A program made the position numbers and the translations under genes. The notes below the pieces were generated by a model that did no database searches, was not told the DNA's origin, and worked only from the letters and a program-made list of their open reading frames with translations. DNA of 64,000 nucleotides from an uncultured Collinsella sp. (GTDB lineage Bacteria > Actinomycetota > Coriobacteriia > Coriobacteriales > Coriobacteriaceae). This document shows positions 49,715-59,056 of the stretch, piece after piece. The stretch spans positions 81,001-145,000 of the forward strand of contig CABUWV010000005.1 of the NCBI GenBank assembly GCA_902495355.1, read 5' to 3'. Position 1 is the stretch's first letter, and the number at the start of each line of letters is the position of its first letter.

Positions 49715-50917
49715 ATGCAGATTACCTCAGGCCTGCCTGAAGGCTTTAACGCCGGCGCGTACGACATGATTGTCGTCGGTGCTGGATATGCCGGTGCCGT
49801 TTGCGCCCGCCGTCTTGCCGAGACCATCGGCTATCGTGTTGCCGTTTTGGAGCGCCGTAGCCACATTGCGGGCAATGCCTATGACTGCACTGACGAGGCC
49901 GGAATCCTGATCCACGAGTACGGTCCGCATATCTATCACACCTTTAACGAGCGCGTGCACAATTTCCTGTCGCGCTTTACCAAGTGGACGGATTATCAGC
50001 ATAAGGTGCTCGCCAACATCAACGGTACCCTTATGCCCGTGCCCTTCAACCATGCGAGTCTCAAGCTCGCCTTTGGTGACGAGCGCGGCGAGGAGCTGTA
50101 TCAGAAGCTCGTGGAGACCTTTGGCAAGGATGTCAAGGTGCCCATTATGGAGCTGCGTAAGAAGAACGACCCCGACTTGGCCGAGGTCGCCGATTACGTC
50201 TACGAGAACGTCTTTTTGCATTACACCATGAAGCAGTGGGGCCAGACGCCCGATCAGATCGACCCCTCGATCACCGGCCGCGTTCCCGTCTTTGTGGGTG
50301 ATGATGACCGCTACTTCCCGCAAGCTCCCTTCCAGGGCATGCCGCAGGAGGGCTACACGGCGCTCTTTGAGCACATGCTCGACCACGACCTGATCGACGT
50401 GTTCTGCGACGTGGACGCCCGCGATCTCTTTGAGATCGACGAGACTACCGTCAAGATCGACGGCAAGGTCTATGGTGGCGAGATCGTCTATACCGGTCCG
50501 CTCGATGAGCTGTTCAACCTCGACTTGGGTGCGTTGCCGTACCGCACACTCGATATGAAGTTCGAGACGCTCGATATGGACCAGTTCCAGCCCGTGGGCA
50601 CCGTCAACTACACCACGAGCGAGGACTACACGCGTATCACCGAGTTCAAGAACATGACCGGTCAGGTCCTGCCCGGCAAGACCACCATCATGAAGGAGTA
50701 CTCCAAGGCTTATACGCCCGGCTCGGGCGAGACGCCGTACTACGCCATTCTTGAGCCCGAGAACCGTGAGCTCTATGAGCGCTATCTTGAGCGCGTCCAG
50801 AACCTGACGAACTTCCACCCGGTGGGTCGTCTGGCCGAGTATCGTTACTACGATATGGACGCCGTGACCAATTCCGCCCTCGATCTTTCGGATGAGATTA
50901 TCGCCTGCCATGCATAA
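49715..50917 (+). CDS. glf: UDP-galactopyranose mutase
   Basis: The 400-residue flavoprotein has the FAD motif MIVVGAGYAGAVCARRLAE and the mutase regions RRSHIAGNAYD, HEYGPHIYHTFNERV and FNHASLKLAFG, ending with YRYYDMDAV. It interconverts UDP-galactopyranose and UDP-galactofuranose for surface glycans. AAGGAG precedes the ATG at 49715. A glycosyltransferase gene overlaps its stop codon, pointing to galactofuranose-containing polymer synthesis. Confidence 0.92.
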   Translation: MQITSGLPEGFNAGAYDMIVVGAGYAGAVCARRLAETIGYRVAVLERRSHIAGNAYDCTDEAGILIHEYGPHIYHTFNERVHNFLSRFTKWTDYQHKVLANINGTLMPVPFNHASLKLAFGDERGEELYQKLVETFGKDVKVPIMELRKKNDPDLAEVADYVYENVFLHYTMKQWGQTPDQIDPSITGRVPVFVGDDDRYFPQAPFQGMPQEGYTALFEHMLDHDLIDVFCDVDARDLFEIDETTVKIDGKVYGGEIVYTGPLDELFNLDLGALPYRTLDMKFETLDMDQFQPVGTVNYTTSEDYTRITEFKNMTGQVLPGKTTIMKEYSKAYTPGSGETPYYAILEPENRELYERYLERVQNLTNFHPVGRLAEYRYYDMDAVTNSALDLSDEIIACHA

Positions 50918-51941
50918 AGTCATAACATTCGGTATTCCCTCGTATAACGCCGCCAAGGACATGGACCATTGCATCACCTCCATCTTGGAGGGGAGCAATT
51001 ACGCCACCGATATCGAGATTATCGTGGTGGACGACGGCTCCAAGGACGAGACGGCCGCCAAGGCCGACGAGTGGGAGGCCCGTTATCCTGGAATCATCCG
51101 CGCGGTGCACCAGGAGAATGGCGGTCACGGTATTGCCGTCCTTTCGGGTCTGCGCGAGGCGCAGGGCACCTACTACAAGGTTGTCGACTCGGACGACTGG
51201 CTTGACGGCGCGGCTCTTTCGACCATGCTGTCGATTCTGCGTGGCTTTGAAGAGCGCGACCAGCGCGTTGACCTGTTTATCTCGAATTACGTGTACGAGA
51301 AGGTTTACGAGGGAACGCATACCGCTATTGGCTACAAATTTGCCCTGCCGCGCAAAAAGATCTTTTCCTGGGATCAGATCGGTCATTTCCGCCTGGACCA
51401 GAACCTACTCATGCACAGCCTGTGCTATCGCACGGATGTGCTGCGCGAGTCCAACCTTCCCATGCCGTCGCACACGTTCTATGTGGACAACATCTACGCC
51501 TACGTGCCGCTGCCGCGTTGCAAGACCATGTACTACGCCGACATCGACCTCTATCGCTACTTTATCGGTCGCGAGGGCCAGAGTGTCAACGAGGCCACGA
51601 TGGTCAAGCGTCTGGACCAGCAGTTCCGTGTGACGCGCATCATGATGGAGTCGTACCACCTGTACAGCGATGTCGAGTCGTCGCGCCTGCGTTCGTACAT
51701 GATGGGCTATTTCACCATGATGATGGCGATCTGCTCGGTGCTCACCAAGCTTTCCGAGGAAGATTGCGCCGACGAGCGCCTAAAGACGCTGTGGAATGAT
51801 TTGAAGGCCTACGACGAGCGCATGTATCGTCGTGCCCGCTACGGCGTGGTCGGGTTCTTCACCAACCTGCGCGGACGGGCCGGAGACAAAACCACACTCG
51901 GCCTATACCGTCTTGCCTCAAAGATCTTCAAATTCAACTAG
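50910..51941 (+). CDS. Family 2 glycosyltransferase
   Basis: The 343-residue protein is a GT-A fold glycosyltransferase (ITFGIPSYNAAKDMDHCITS, IIVVDDGSKDETAAKAD, YYKVVDSDDWLDGAAL). Its start overlaps the glf stop by 8 nt. It probably transfers galactofuranose or another sugar to a wall or capsule polymer; acceptor unknown. No membrane helix is visible. Confidence 0.87.
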   Translation: MHKVITFGIPSYNAAKDMDHCITSILEGSNYATDIEIIVVDDGSKDETAAKADEWEARYPGIIRAVHQENGGHGIAVLSGLREAQGTYYKVVDSDDWLDGAALSTMLSILRGFEERDQRVDLFISNYVYEKVYEGTHTAIGYKFALPRKKIFSWDQIGHFRLDQNLLMHSLCYRTDVLRESNLPMPSHTFYVDNIYAYVPLPRCKTMYYADIDLYRYFIGREGQSVNEATMVKRLDQQFRVTRIMMESYHLYSDVESSRLRSYMMGYFTMMMAICSVLTKLSEEDCADERLKTLWNDLKAYDERMYRRARYGVVGFFTNLRGRAGDKTTLGLYRLASKIFKFN

Positions 51942-52006
51942 CTGTTGAGTAATCGCTGCTGATAGGTTGACTGGGCCCCTTGGCCTTTAGTTTGCTACTG
52001 CGAACA

Positions 52007-52060
52007 GTCCTGCTCGCACGGAAAGCACATCAAGTGTTTTCCGGCTCGTGCGGAACTCGC
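52007..52060. other. Hairpin between convergent glycosyltransferase and peptidase genes
   Basis: A 9-bp stem with one wobble (52020-52028 with 52034-52042) is extended by CGCAC/GTGCG (52015-52019 with 52048-52052) across a 5-nt bulge. It fills most of the gap and probably ends transcripts. Confidence 0.4.
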
Positions 52061-52103
52061 GACAAACATAACCAAGCCCCACCGGGCAACCGGTCAGGTT
52101 AGG

Positions 52104-53105
52104 CTACTTCGCGGCGCCGGGGATGCCGTGGGAGGTTTTGGCAGTTTTGGCTCCGTTTACGATGGCAGTTTCCAGGGCCCTTACTGCGAGCATGCCCAGC
52201 AGGTCTAGGGGAACGGCGGCGCTTGCCTGGGCGCCCAGTTTGCCGCTGGCGAGGGTGTAGATGGTGTCGCCGTCGTTGGTGGTGTGTGTGGGGCGGATGG
52301 CGTGTGCGTAGGCGTCTGCGGCCATCTGGGAGACCTTGGTGGCTTGTGCCTTAGTGAGTTCCACGTTGGTGACGATGCAGCTGATGGTGGTGTTGGTGCG
52401 GTCGAGCGGCATCTGCATGGATCCGGCGGCGGCAAAGGCTGCGAGTTCCATGTCGACGATCTGGTCGCTATCGGCTGCGGCGCGCATACCGGCGACCCAC
52501 TCGCCGGTGAAGGGGTCGACAACGTTGCCGCAGGCGTTGACCGAGACCACGGCGCCCACCTTGACGGGGCCGAGTGCCACGGCAGCAGTTCCAAGGCCGG
52601 CCTTCATGCAGGTGGCAGGCCCCATGAGCTTGCCTACAGTGGCGCCGGTGCCGGCGCCCACGTTGCCCTGCTCGAGCGTGGCGGGGGTGTGGTCGAGTGC
52701 TTCGCGCACGGCGGCGATGCCGGCCTCAATGTCGGGGCGAACGGTGGGATCGCCAAAGGCGAGGTCGAAGATACAACTGGAGCACACGATAGGCACCTGC
52801 GTGGGGCCGACGGGAAGGCCGATGCCGCGGCTCTCAAGCTCGCGAGCGACGCCGCTTGCAGCCTCGAGGCCAAAGGCCGATCCACCCGAAAGGCAGACGG
52901 CGTGGACCTTGTCGACGGTGTTCTCGGGTCGCAGTAGGTCGGTTTCGCGCGATGCTGGAGCACCGCCGCGAACGTCAACGCCGCCGGTGGCGCCCTCGGG
53001 TGCCACGATTACGGTGCAACCGGTGCCGGCCTCCTCGTCCGTATAGTTGCCATAGCAAAAGCCATCGACATCGCAGACGTCAATGGCCTCGAGCAGTGTA
53101 TCCAT
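52104..53105 (-). CDS. P1-family peptidase (DmpA/BapA-like, self-processing)
   Basis: The 333-residue protein belongs to the N-terminal nucleophile P1 peptidases (CTVIVAPEGATGGVDVRGGA, CLSGGSAFGLEAASGVARE, NVGAGTGATVGKLMG). The self-cleavage site is expected at the Thr of RTNTTISCIVTNV, which becomes the catalytic N-terminus of the small subunit. Members cleave beta-amino acid or D-amino acid amides. No signal peptide. It stands apart from its neighbours. Confidence 0.87.
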   Translation of the reverse strand: MDTLLEAIDVCDVDGFCYGNYTDEEAGTGCTVIVAPEGATGGVDVRGGAPASRETDLLRPENTVDKVHAVCLSGGSAFGLEAASGVARELESRGIGLPVGPTQVPIVCSSCIFDLAFGDPTVRPDIEAGIAAVREALDHTPATLEQGNVGAGTGATVGKLMGPATCMKAGLGTAAVALGPVKVGAVVSVNACGNVVDPFTGEWVAGMRAAADSDQIVDMELAAFAAAGSMQMPLDRTNTTISCIVTNVELTKAQATKVSQMAADAYAHAIRPTHTTNDGDTIYTLASGKLGAQASAAVPLDLLGMLAVRALETAIVNGAKTAKTSHGIPGAAK

Positions 53106-53206
53106 GTTTAACTCCTATCGGTTTTCCGCCGCGCCTTGTGCCCGGTCGGGATCCGTACGGTACGCCAAAATTGTAGGCGCTGGGGAATACCCAGCGCCAG
53201 ATGCAA

Positions 53207-53788
53207 TTACGAGAGTTTTTGAATCGCGCGCGCGACGCGGGCGATGGGTAGGCCCACCACGTTATAGAAGTCGCCCGAAATATCGTGCACGAGCATGCGT
53301 CCGCCTGTGCCCTGAATGCCGTAGGCGCCGGCCTTGTCCATGGGCTCACCCGAGGCGACGTAGCGCTCGATCTGCTCATCGGTGAGCTCGTAGAACGTCA
53401 CGTCGGTCACATCGACAAAGGACAGGCTCTCGGCGGCATGCGGGGCGGCCGTATCGCCTGCCTTAACGATGCAGACGCCGGTTGCGACCTGGTGCGTGCG
53501 GCCCGAAAGCTCACGGAGCATGGTGCGCGCCTCGTCCTCGGTTGCCGGCTTGCCCAGAATCTTGCCATCGAAGGTGACGATGGTGTCGGCTGCGACGGTC
53601 AGTTCGCTGGGCTCGGCATACTCGGCAGCAACGGCAGCCGCCTTGGCGCGTGCCAAGCGCTCGACAAGCGTGAGCGGGGCCTCGCCATCAAAGGGCGTTT
53701 CGTCGATATCCGCGGGAATCACGCGAATGTTGTAGCCTGCCTCGCGCATCAGCTCTACGCGGCGCGGCGATTGCGAAGCCAAAATCAT
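53207..53788 (-). CDS. Maf-family nucleotide pyrophosphatase
   Basis: The 193-residue protein begins MILASQSPRRVELMREAGY, has the catalytic AADTIVTFDGKILGKP and the late DKAGAYGIQGTGGRML. Maf proteins hydrolyse non-canonical or pyrimidine nucleoside triphosphates. The start overlaps the end of the DJ-1-like gene by 4 nt (ATGA), so the two are coupled. Confidence 0.9.
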   Translation of the reverse strand: MILASQSPRRVELMREAGYNIRVIPADIDETPFDGEAPLTLVERLARAKAAAVAAEYAEPSELTVAADTIVTFDGKILGKPATEDEARTMLRELSGRTHQVATGVCIVKAGDTAAPHAAESLSFVDVTDVTFYELTDEQIERYVASGEPMDKAGAYGIQGTGGRMLVHDISGDFYNVVGLPIARVARAIQKLS

Positions 53789-54327
53789 AGTTGGATGCCC
53801 TCGGCGACCTTCTCGACGGCCTTGTCGCCGGCAAGCGTTCGCAGCAGCTCAAGTGCAAAGGGGAGCGACTGGGCCATGCCGCTGGCGGTGATGATGTTGC
53901 CGTCATGCGTAACCTTCTCGCCGGTATAGGCGCCTTCGGGGAAGCTTTTCTCAAAGCCAGGGAAGCATGTGGCGTGGCGCCCCTCGAGCAGGTCGAGCTC
54001 GCCCAGGATAAACGGGGCGGCGCAGATGGCGGCGACGTGCTTGGTCGCGGCGAACTCGCAGACCACGTCGCAGACGCGCTGATCTGCGCGCAGATTGGTG
54101 GCACCTGGTAGGCCGCCGGGCAGCACGACGCAGTCGTACTCGTCAAAGTTGATCTCATCAAAGAGTGCATCGCAGGTCACGGGGATCTGCAGCGAGCTTA
54201 CGACCTCACGCGTGGGCATGATCGAGACGAGCGTGGCACGCACGCCGCCGCGACGCATGACATCGACCATGGTCAAGCATTCAATAGTTTCAAAGCCATC
54301 GGCGGCGAGAACGGCAACGCTGGGCAT
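53785..54327 (-). CDS. DJ-1/PfpI family protein (YajL-like)
   Basis: The 180-residue protein has the DJ-1 fold motifs AVLAADGFETIECLTMVDVM, VVLPGGLPGATNLR and the nucleophile-elbow cysteine in AAICAAPFILGELDLL. Family members act in protein or glyoxal repair. GAAAGGAACC precedes the ATG at 54327; an earlier in-frame ATG lacks a site. It is co-transcribed with maf. Confidence 0.88.
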   Translation of the reverse strand: MPSVAVLAADGFETIECLTMVDVMRRGGVRATLVSIMPTREVVSSLQIPVTCDALFDEINFDEYDCVVLPGGLPGATNLRADQRVCDVVCEFAATKHVAAICAAPFILGELDLLEGRHATCFPGFEKSFPEGAYTGEKVTHDGNIITASGMAQSLPFALELLRTLAGDKAVEKVAEGIQL

Positions 54328-54461
54328 GAGGGTTCCTTTCATAGGCGGCATACAATTAGCCGTCTTATACCCCGAAGACCTCCGCTTGCCACGCTCGATT
54401 TCCCAATGTTTAAAATAGCCCCGTCCGAATTAGCTACCCTCACCCATCCTCAACAATCTCA

Positions 54462-54506
54462 ATCTGTAACATCTAGACCCACTTTTGACCCCTAACTGTT
54501 ACAGAT
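54462..54506. repeat. 45-nt palindromic repeat, copy 1
   Basis: The unit begins ATCTGTAAC and ends GTTACAGAT, a 9-bp perfect inverted repeat. A second copy of identical length lies 81 nt downstream. The rest of the 54328-54660 gap holds nothing else recognised. Confidence 0.75.
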
Positions 54507-54542
54507 CAAGACAAACGGAAACTGCCCCGACAAAACGTCTAA

Positions 54543-54587
54543 ATCTGTAACATCTACGGACCAAAACCGGGTCTTACTGTTACAGAT
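54543..54587. repeat. 45-nt palindromic repeat, copy 2
   Basis: Same terminal arms and length as copy 1; the inner part (GGACC...GGGTC) differs from copy 1 and can form its own stem. Both copies are followed by AAGACA or GAGACA. Confidence 0.75.
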
Positions 54588-54675
54588 CGAGACAGTCCCC
54601 AACAGCACCGCCCTGTTCGGGGAACGACCGCCACAGGTGCGGCGGGCAGAGGCTCACTTTTTTCCTCGGCTTTTC

Positions 54676-54704
54676 TTGACAGCACCTCCTCTGTTGTAGT
54701 ATTT
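54676..54704 (+). promoter_or_regulatory. Promoter of the beta-glucoside cassette
   Basis: A consensus -35 TTGACA (54676-54681) and a GTATTT box (54699-54704) are spaced 17 bp; TAGTAT two bases upstream is an alternative -10. Confidence 0.6.
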
Positions 54705-54721
54705 TCTCTCCGTCTAAAAAC

Positions 54722-54790
54722 GCGTGGACTTTTCTGGGCGCTAGCCACCTTTTTGCCACGCAACCGAGCAGTCGGTTGCGTGGCTTTTTT
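54722..54790 (+). terminator. Leader terminator with possible antiterminator
   Basis: A perfect 13-bp stem (54755-54767 with 54772-54784) followed by six T residues lies between the promoter and the EamA gene. Upstream GCGTGG (54722-54727) can pair with the left terminator arm (54756-54761), giving an alternative fold. No clear BglG/LicT antiterminator site was found. Confidence 0.7.
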
Positions 54791-54840
54791 CGTCTTGGCA
54801 GCAGGTACCACATGCACCGCCAGAAGACCGCACGAGCCCA

Positions 54841-54900
54841 CCTTCCGACTGCAGGGAACAGACGCACGAGACGTGCATCTGCAAGACAGCAGACGGAAGG
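54841..54900 (+). promoter_or_regulatory. Hairpin sequestering the EamA ribosome site
   Basis: CCTTCCGACTGC (54841-54852) pairs with GCAGACGGAAGG (54889-54900) at 11 of 12 positions, and the right arm includes part of the AAGGGAG ribosome site of the gene starting at 54908. A GCACG/CGTGC stem lies inside. Control of translation is plausible. Confidence 0.5.
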
Positions 54901-54907
54901 GAGTCTA

Positions 54908-55888
54908 ATGGCAGGAACAAACACAATCAAGCAACAGGCCGCCGGGGCAGGAGCCACGGGCGCGGGACAGGCCAAGGCGGCGCTCCAGGTCTTTGCGGGC
55001 GGCGCCTGCTACGGCGCGATGGCCACGACCTACAAGCTCGCCTACGCCGCGGGCTTCACCTCGGCGCAGGTGGTGGCGAGCCAGGCGTGGTTCGGCTGCC
55101 TCTTCTTCGCCCTCGCCACGCTCGCAGGGCACGCACTCGGGCACCGCTGGCGGCGCGTGGGCTGGAAGCTCGCCCTCAAGCTCATGGGCCTGGGAGCCCT
55201 CACCTGCCTCACCTCAATCCTCTACTGCTACGCCATGAGCGTGCTGCCCGCCCCGGTGGCGCTCACGCTCCTCTTCCAGTTCACGTGGCTGGGGCTCGTG
55301 TGGCAGACCGTCATGACGCGCCGGCCGCCGAGGCTCCTCCAAGTGGCCTCCGCCCTGGTCATCGTCTTCGGAACGGTGTTCGCCAGCGGCGTCTACAAGA
55401 CCGGCATCACCGGGTACGACCCCGTGGCCCTGCTCTGCGCGCTGGGGGCGGCCGTGTCCTGCTCCCTCTTTGTCACCCTCTCCGGCAAGGTCGAGGCCCC
55501 CTGCTCGTCCGAGCAGCGTGGCGTCATCGTATGCGCGGGCTCCGTGGTCATGTCGCTCACGGTGTGCCCGGACTACGTCGTCTCGGGCGTCCTCGCCCAG
55601 GGCATCCTGCCCTTTGCCGTCATCGCCGGCTTCTTTGGCATGCTCTGCCCGGTCCTGCTCTTCGGCATGGGCTCTCCGCACCTGCCTGCGGGCCTCTCCA
55701 CTGTCATGGCCGCCGCGGAACTCCCCGCCGGCCTGCTCATCGCCATGATCGTCCTCGGCGAGCCGCTCGGCGTCGTCGAGTGGCTGGGCGTCGCCATCAT
55801 CCTCGCCGGCGTGTGCCTGGCACAGGTCCCCTCCCTGCTTGGAGGCCGGGAGGCACGTCGCGCCGCCGCAGGACAAGCCGTCAGCTAG
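54908..55888 (+). CDS. EamA-family (DMT) permease
   Basis: The 326-residue protein has ten membrane helices in two EamA repeats (ALQVFAGGACYGAMATTYKL; VALLCALGAAVSCSLFVTLS). AAGGGAG precedes the ATG at 54908; the longer frame begins inside the leader structures. It precedes a phospho-beta-glucosidase and a PTS permease, so it may export or import a related sugar or aglycone. Function not predictable from the family. Confidence 0.8.
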   Translation: MAGTNTIKQQAAGAGATGAGQAKAALQVFAGGACYGAMATTYKLAYAAGFTSAQVVASQAWFGCLFFALATLAGHALGHRWRRVGWKLALKLMGLGALTCLTSILYCYAMSVLPAPVALTLLFQFTWLGLVWQTVMTRRPPRLLQVASALVIVFGTVFASGVYKTGITGYDPVALLCALGAAVSCSLFVTLSGKVEAPCSSEQRGVIVCAGSVVMSLTVCPDYVVSGVLAQGILPFAVIAGFFGMLCPVLLFGMGSPHLPAGLSTVMAAAELPAGLLIAMIVLGEPLGVVEWLGVAIILAGVCLAQVPSLLGGREARRAAAGQAVS

Positions 55889-56009
55889 TCACCCCTTCAC
55901 AGGGGCCCGCGCGCATCAGGGAAAGGGCCACGGGCCAGGCGCGCGAGGCCGCAAGGACGTTATAAAGCGTCCCCCGCAGAGATGGGGGCGCCAGAGAGAA
56001 GGAGGCACC

Positions 56010-57440
56010 ATGCCATTTCCAAAAGGGTTCCTTTGGGGAGGAGCCACCGCCGCCAACCAATGCGAGGGAGGCTATGACGAGGGCGGCCGCGGCCTTGCCA
56101 ACGTCGACGTCATCCCACACGGGCCGGAGCGCAACGACGTAAGCCGCGGCCTGAGGCGCATGCTCGACTTTGAGCCCGGGTACTACTACCCGGCCCAGAC
56201 GGGCATCGACTTCTACCACCACTACCGCGAAGACATAGCCCTCTTCGCGGAGATGGGCTTTAAGGTCTTTCGCCTCTCCATCGCCTGGAGCCGCATCTTC
56301 CCCAATGGCGACGAGGAGGAGCCCAACGAGGCCGGGCTCGCCTTCTACGAGGACGTGTTCCGCTGCTGCCGCGAGCACGGGATCGAGCCCCTCGTGACCA
56401 TCACACACTTCGACTGCCCCATCCACCTCGTCAAGAAGTACGGCGCCTGGCGAAACCGCACCCTTATCGAGCTCTACAAGCGGCTTGTGACGGTGCTCTT
56501 CAACCGCTACCGCGGCCTCGTGCGCTGGTGGATCACGTTCAACGAGATGAACATGATCTTGCACCGTCCCTTCATGGGTGCCGGCATCGTCCTCGAGCCC
56601 GGGGAGAATGCCCGCGAGGCCGAGTACCGCGCCGCGCACAACGAGCTCGTGGCGAGCGCCTGGGCCACCAAGATCGCCCACGAGGTCGATCCGGAGAACA
56701 AGGTGGGCTGCATGCTCGCCGCGGGAAGCTACTACCCCTACTCCTGTCGTCCCGAGGACGTTCGCGCGGCGCAGGTCAAAAACCAGGAGGACCTCTTCTT
56801 CGTGGACGTGCAGGCGCGCGGTCGCTACCCCGGCTACGCGCTCAAGATGCTCGAGCGCGAGGGCATCGACGTGGGCATGACCGCCGAGGACGAGCGCATC
56901 CTTGCGGAGAACACCGTCGACTTCATCTCGTTTAGCTACTACTCCTCGCGCTGCACCGCGGGCGACCCCGATTCCGTGGGCGGCGTCGCCGAGGGCAACG
57001 CCTTCGCCGGCGTGGAGAACCCCTACGTGCGCACGAGCGACTGGGGCTGGGTCATCGACCCGCTGGGATTCCGCATCACGATCAACGACCTCTGGGACCG
57101 CTACCAGAAGCCGCTCTTTGTGGTGGAGAACGGCCTCGGCGCCTATGACGAGGTGCTTCCCGACGGCACGATCGAGGACGACTACCGCATCGCCTACCTG
57201 CGCGAGCACATCGAGGCCATGCGCGACGCCATCGAGCAGGACGGCGTCGAGATGCTCGGCTACACCACCTGGGGGCCGATCGACCTCGTGAGCGCGGGCT
57301 CCGGCGAGATGGAGAAGCGCTACGGCTTCATCTACGTGGACCGCGACAACCTGGGCAACGGCACGCTCGAGCGCAGGCGCAAGAAGAGCTTCTACTGGTA
57401 TCAACAGGCCATCGCCACCAACGGAGGCGACCTGGGCTAG
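56010..57440 (+). CDS. GH1 6-phospho-beta-glucosidase
   Basis: The 476-residue protein begins FPKGFLWGGATAANQCEGG, has the acid/base Glu in WWITFNEMNM and the nucleophile Glu in LFVVENGLGAYDE, and ends with SFYWYQQAI. It matches GH1 6-phospho-beta-glucosidases (BglA/AscB type), which cleave phosphorylated beta-glucosides brought in by a PTS. GGAGG lies 5 nt before the ATG. The PTS gene follows 31 nt later. Codons are strongly GC-rich. Confidence 0.9.
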   Translation: MPFPKGFLWGGATAANQCEGGYDEGGRGLANVDVIPHGPERNDVSRGLRRMLDFEPGYYYPAQTGIDFYHHYREDIALFAEMGFKVFRLSIAWSRIFPNGDEEEPNEAGLAFYEDVFRCCREHGIEPLVTITHFDCPIHLVKKYGAWRNRTLIELYKRLVTVLFNRYRGLVRWWITFNEMNMILHRPFMGAGIVLEPGENAREAEYRAAHNELVASAWATKIAHEVDPENKVGCMLAAGSYYPYSCRPEDVRAAQVKNQEDLFFVDVQARGRYPGYALKMLEREGIDVGMTAEDERILAENTVDFISFSYYSSRCTAGDPDSVGGVAEGNAFAGVENPYVRTSDWGWVIDPLGFRITINDLWDRYQKPLFVVENGLGAYDEVLPDGTIEDDYRIAYLREHIEAMRDAIEQDGVEMLGYTTWGPIDLVSAGSGEMEKRYGFIYVDRDNLGNGTLERRRKKSFYWYQQAIATNGGDLG

Positions 57441-57471
57441 CCGCCCGGGCAATATCACTAAGGAGAAAATA

Positions 57472-58920
57472 ATGGCTGAAAAATACGACGACCTGGCCAG
57501 ATCCATACTCGAGAACGTAGGCGGCGCCGAGAACGTCGCCAGCGTCGCGCACTGCATCACGCGCGTGCGCTTCAAGCTCAAGGACGAGTCCCGCGCCAAC
57601 ACGGCCAAGATTGAGACCCTCAAGGGCGTCATCCAGGTCATCCAGGCCAACGGCCAGTACCAGGTGGTCGTGGGTAACATCGTCGAGGACGTCTACGACG
57701 CGGTCATGGAGGCCGGCAACTTCTCGAGCGGCGCAAGCGCCGACGACGAGCCCCAGGGCGAGAAGACCGTTGCCTCCGTCATCATCGACCTCATCTCTGG
57801 CATCTTCCAGCCCATCCTGGGACCGCTTGCCGCCGCAGGCATCATGAAGGGACTGCTTGCCCTCATCACCTACTTCGTCCCGGCCTTTGCAAACGACGGC
57901 CTCTACACGCTGCTCTACACCGTGGCTGACGGCTTCTTCTACTTCCTTCCCGTCGCCCTGGCGTTCAGTGCCGCGCGCAAGTTCCGCATGAACGAGTTCA
58001 CCGGCGTGGCAATCGGCGTGGCGCTCCTCTACCCGACGATGGTCGCCCTGACCTCGGGCGAGGCGCTCGGCAGCATCGACCTCGGCGTGGCCGGCACGTT
58101 CTCGTGGTACGCCACCGCCCTCGGGGTCCCCATCATCATGCCCGTGTCCGGCTACGTGAGCTCGGTGATCCCCGTCCTTCTCATGGTGTGGTTCGGCTCT
58201 ATCCTTGAGCGCTGGCTCAAGAGCTGGATGCCGACTGCGCTCAAGATGTTCCTCGTCCCGCTCGCCACGATGACGGTCTCCATCGTCTTGGGCTACCTCG
58301 TCATCGGCCCGGTGGCCACCCTCATCACCAACCTGCTGAGCGCGGCGTTCTCGTTCATCTTCCAGCTCCCCGTGGTTGGTTCCGTCCTGGGCAGCGCCCT
58401 GGTCGGCGGACTGTGGATGTGCCTCGTCATCTTTGGCTTCCACTGGAGCCTCATCCCCATCTCCATCATGAACCTGAACACCCTCGGCCACGACAGCGTG
58501 CTCGCCGCCACCATCGGCCACGGGTTCGCGCTCGGAGCGGTCATCTTTGCCATGTACCTCAGAAACAAGGACGAGCGCTTCCGCGGCATCGCCCTTCCCG
58601 CGATGATCTCCGCCTTCTTCTTCGGCGTCACCGAGCCTGGCATCTACGGCATCGCCCTGCCCAACAAGCGCGCGTTCGTCGTGGCATGCCTGAGCTCCGC
58701 CGTGGGCGGCGCCATCGTGGGAATGACGGGCGCCCTCATGTACATCTCGGGCGGCCTCGGCGTCTTCAACCTGCTCAACTTCATCGACGGGACCCCTGGT
58801 GGCGCCGGGATCTCCCACATGATCTACGCGATCATCGCCGCACTCGTCTCTGCCGTCCTGGCCTTTGTTATCGAGTTCATCACCTACCGACCCAACGACG
58901 ACGAGGAAGGCGCCCGCTAG
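57472..58920 (+). CDS. PTS beta-glucoside EIIBC permease
   Basis: The 482-residue protein joins an EIIB domain (residues 1-80, phosphocysteine in VAHCITRVRFKL) to an EIIC membrane domain (IFQPILGPLAAAGIMKGLLA through about ten helices). There is no EIIA domain, so EIIA must come from another protein. Family resemblance is to BglF/AscF. It forms a functional unit with the phospho-glucosidase upstream. After its stop, 58921-59056 has no supported gene. Confidence 0.9.
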   Translation: MAEKYDDLARSILENVGGAENVASVAHCITRVRFKLKDESRANTAKIETLKGVIQVIQANGQYQVVVGNIVEDVYDAVMEAGNFSSGASADDEPQGEKTVASVIIDLISGIFQPILGPLAAAGIMKGLLALITYFVPAFANDGLYTLLYTVADGFFYFLPVALAFSAARKFRMNEFTGVAIGVALLYPTMVALTSGEALGSIDLGVAGTFSWYATALGVPIIMPVSGYVSSVIPVLLMVWFGSILERWLKSWMPTALKMFLVPLATMTVSIVLGYLVIGPVATLITNLLSAAFSFIFQLPVVGSVLGSALVGGLWMCLVIFGFHWSLIPISIMNLNTLGHDSVLAATIGHGFALGAVIFAMYLRNKDERFRGIALPAMISAFFFGVTEPGIYGIALPNKRAFVVACLSSAVGGAIVGMTGALMYISGGLGVFNLLNFIDGTPGGAGISHMIYAIIAALVSAVLAFVIEFITYRPNDDEEGAR

Positions 58921-59056
58921 CTAGCGCCCTTTTCGACCAGCTCTATGTAATTGAGGAGCAGTTGAGGTGGGCGAGGGCCGAGGTCGGTCGAGGCGGCCGC
59001 CCCGTGTCCGGGACAACCTGCCAGAAGGCGTTTAGCTTTCTCAAACGGCGCTGAAA

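Noticed and set aside
55881..57680. Minus-strand frame of 599 codons opposite the phospho-glucosidase
   Set aside because: Antisense shadow of a clear GH1 gene.
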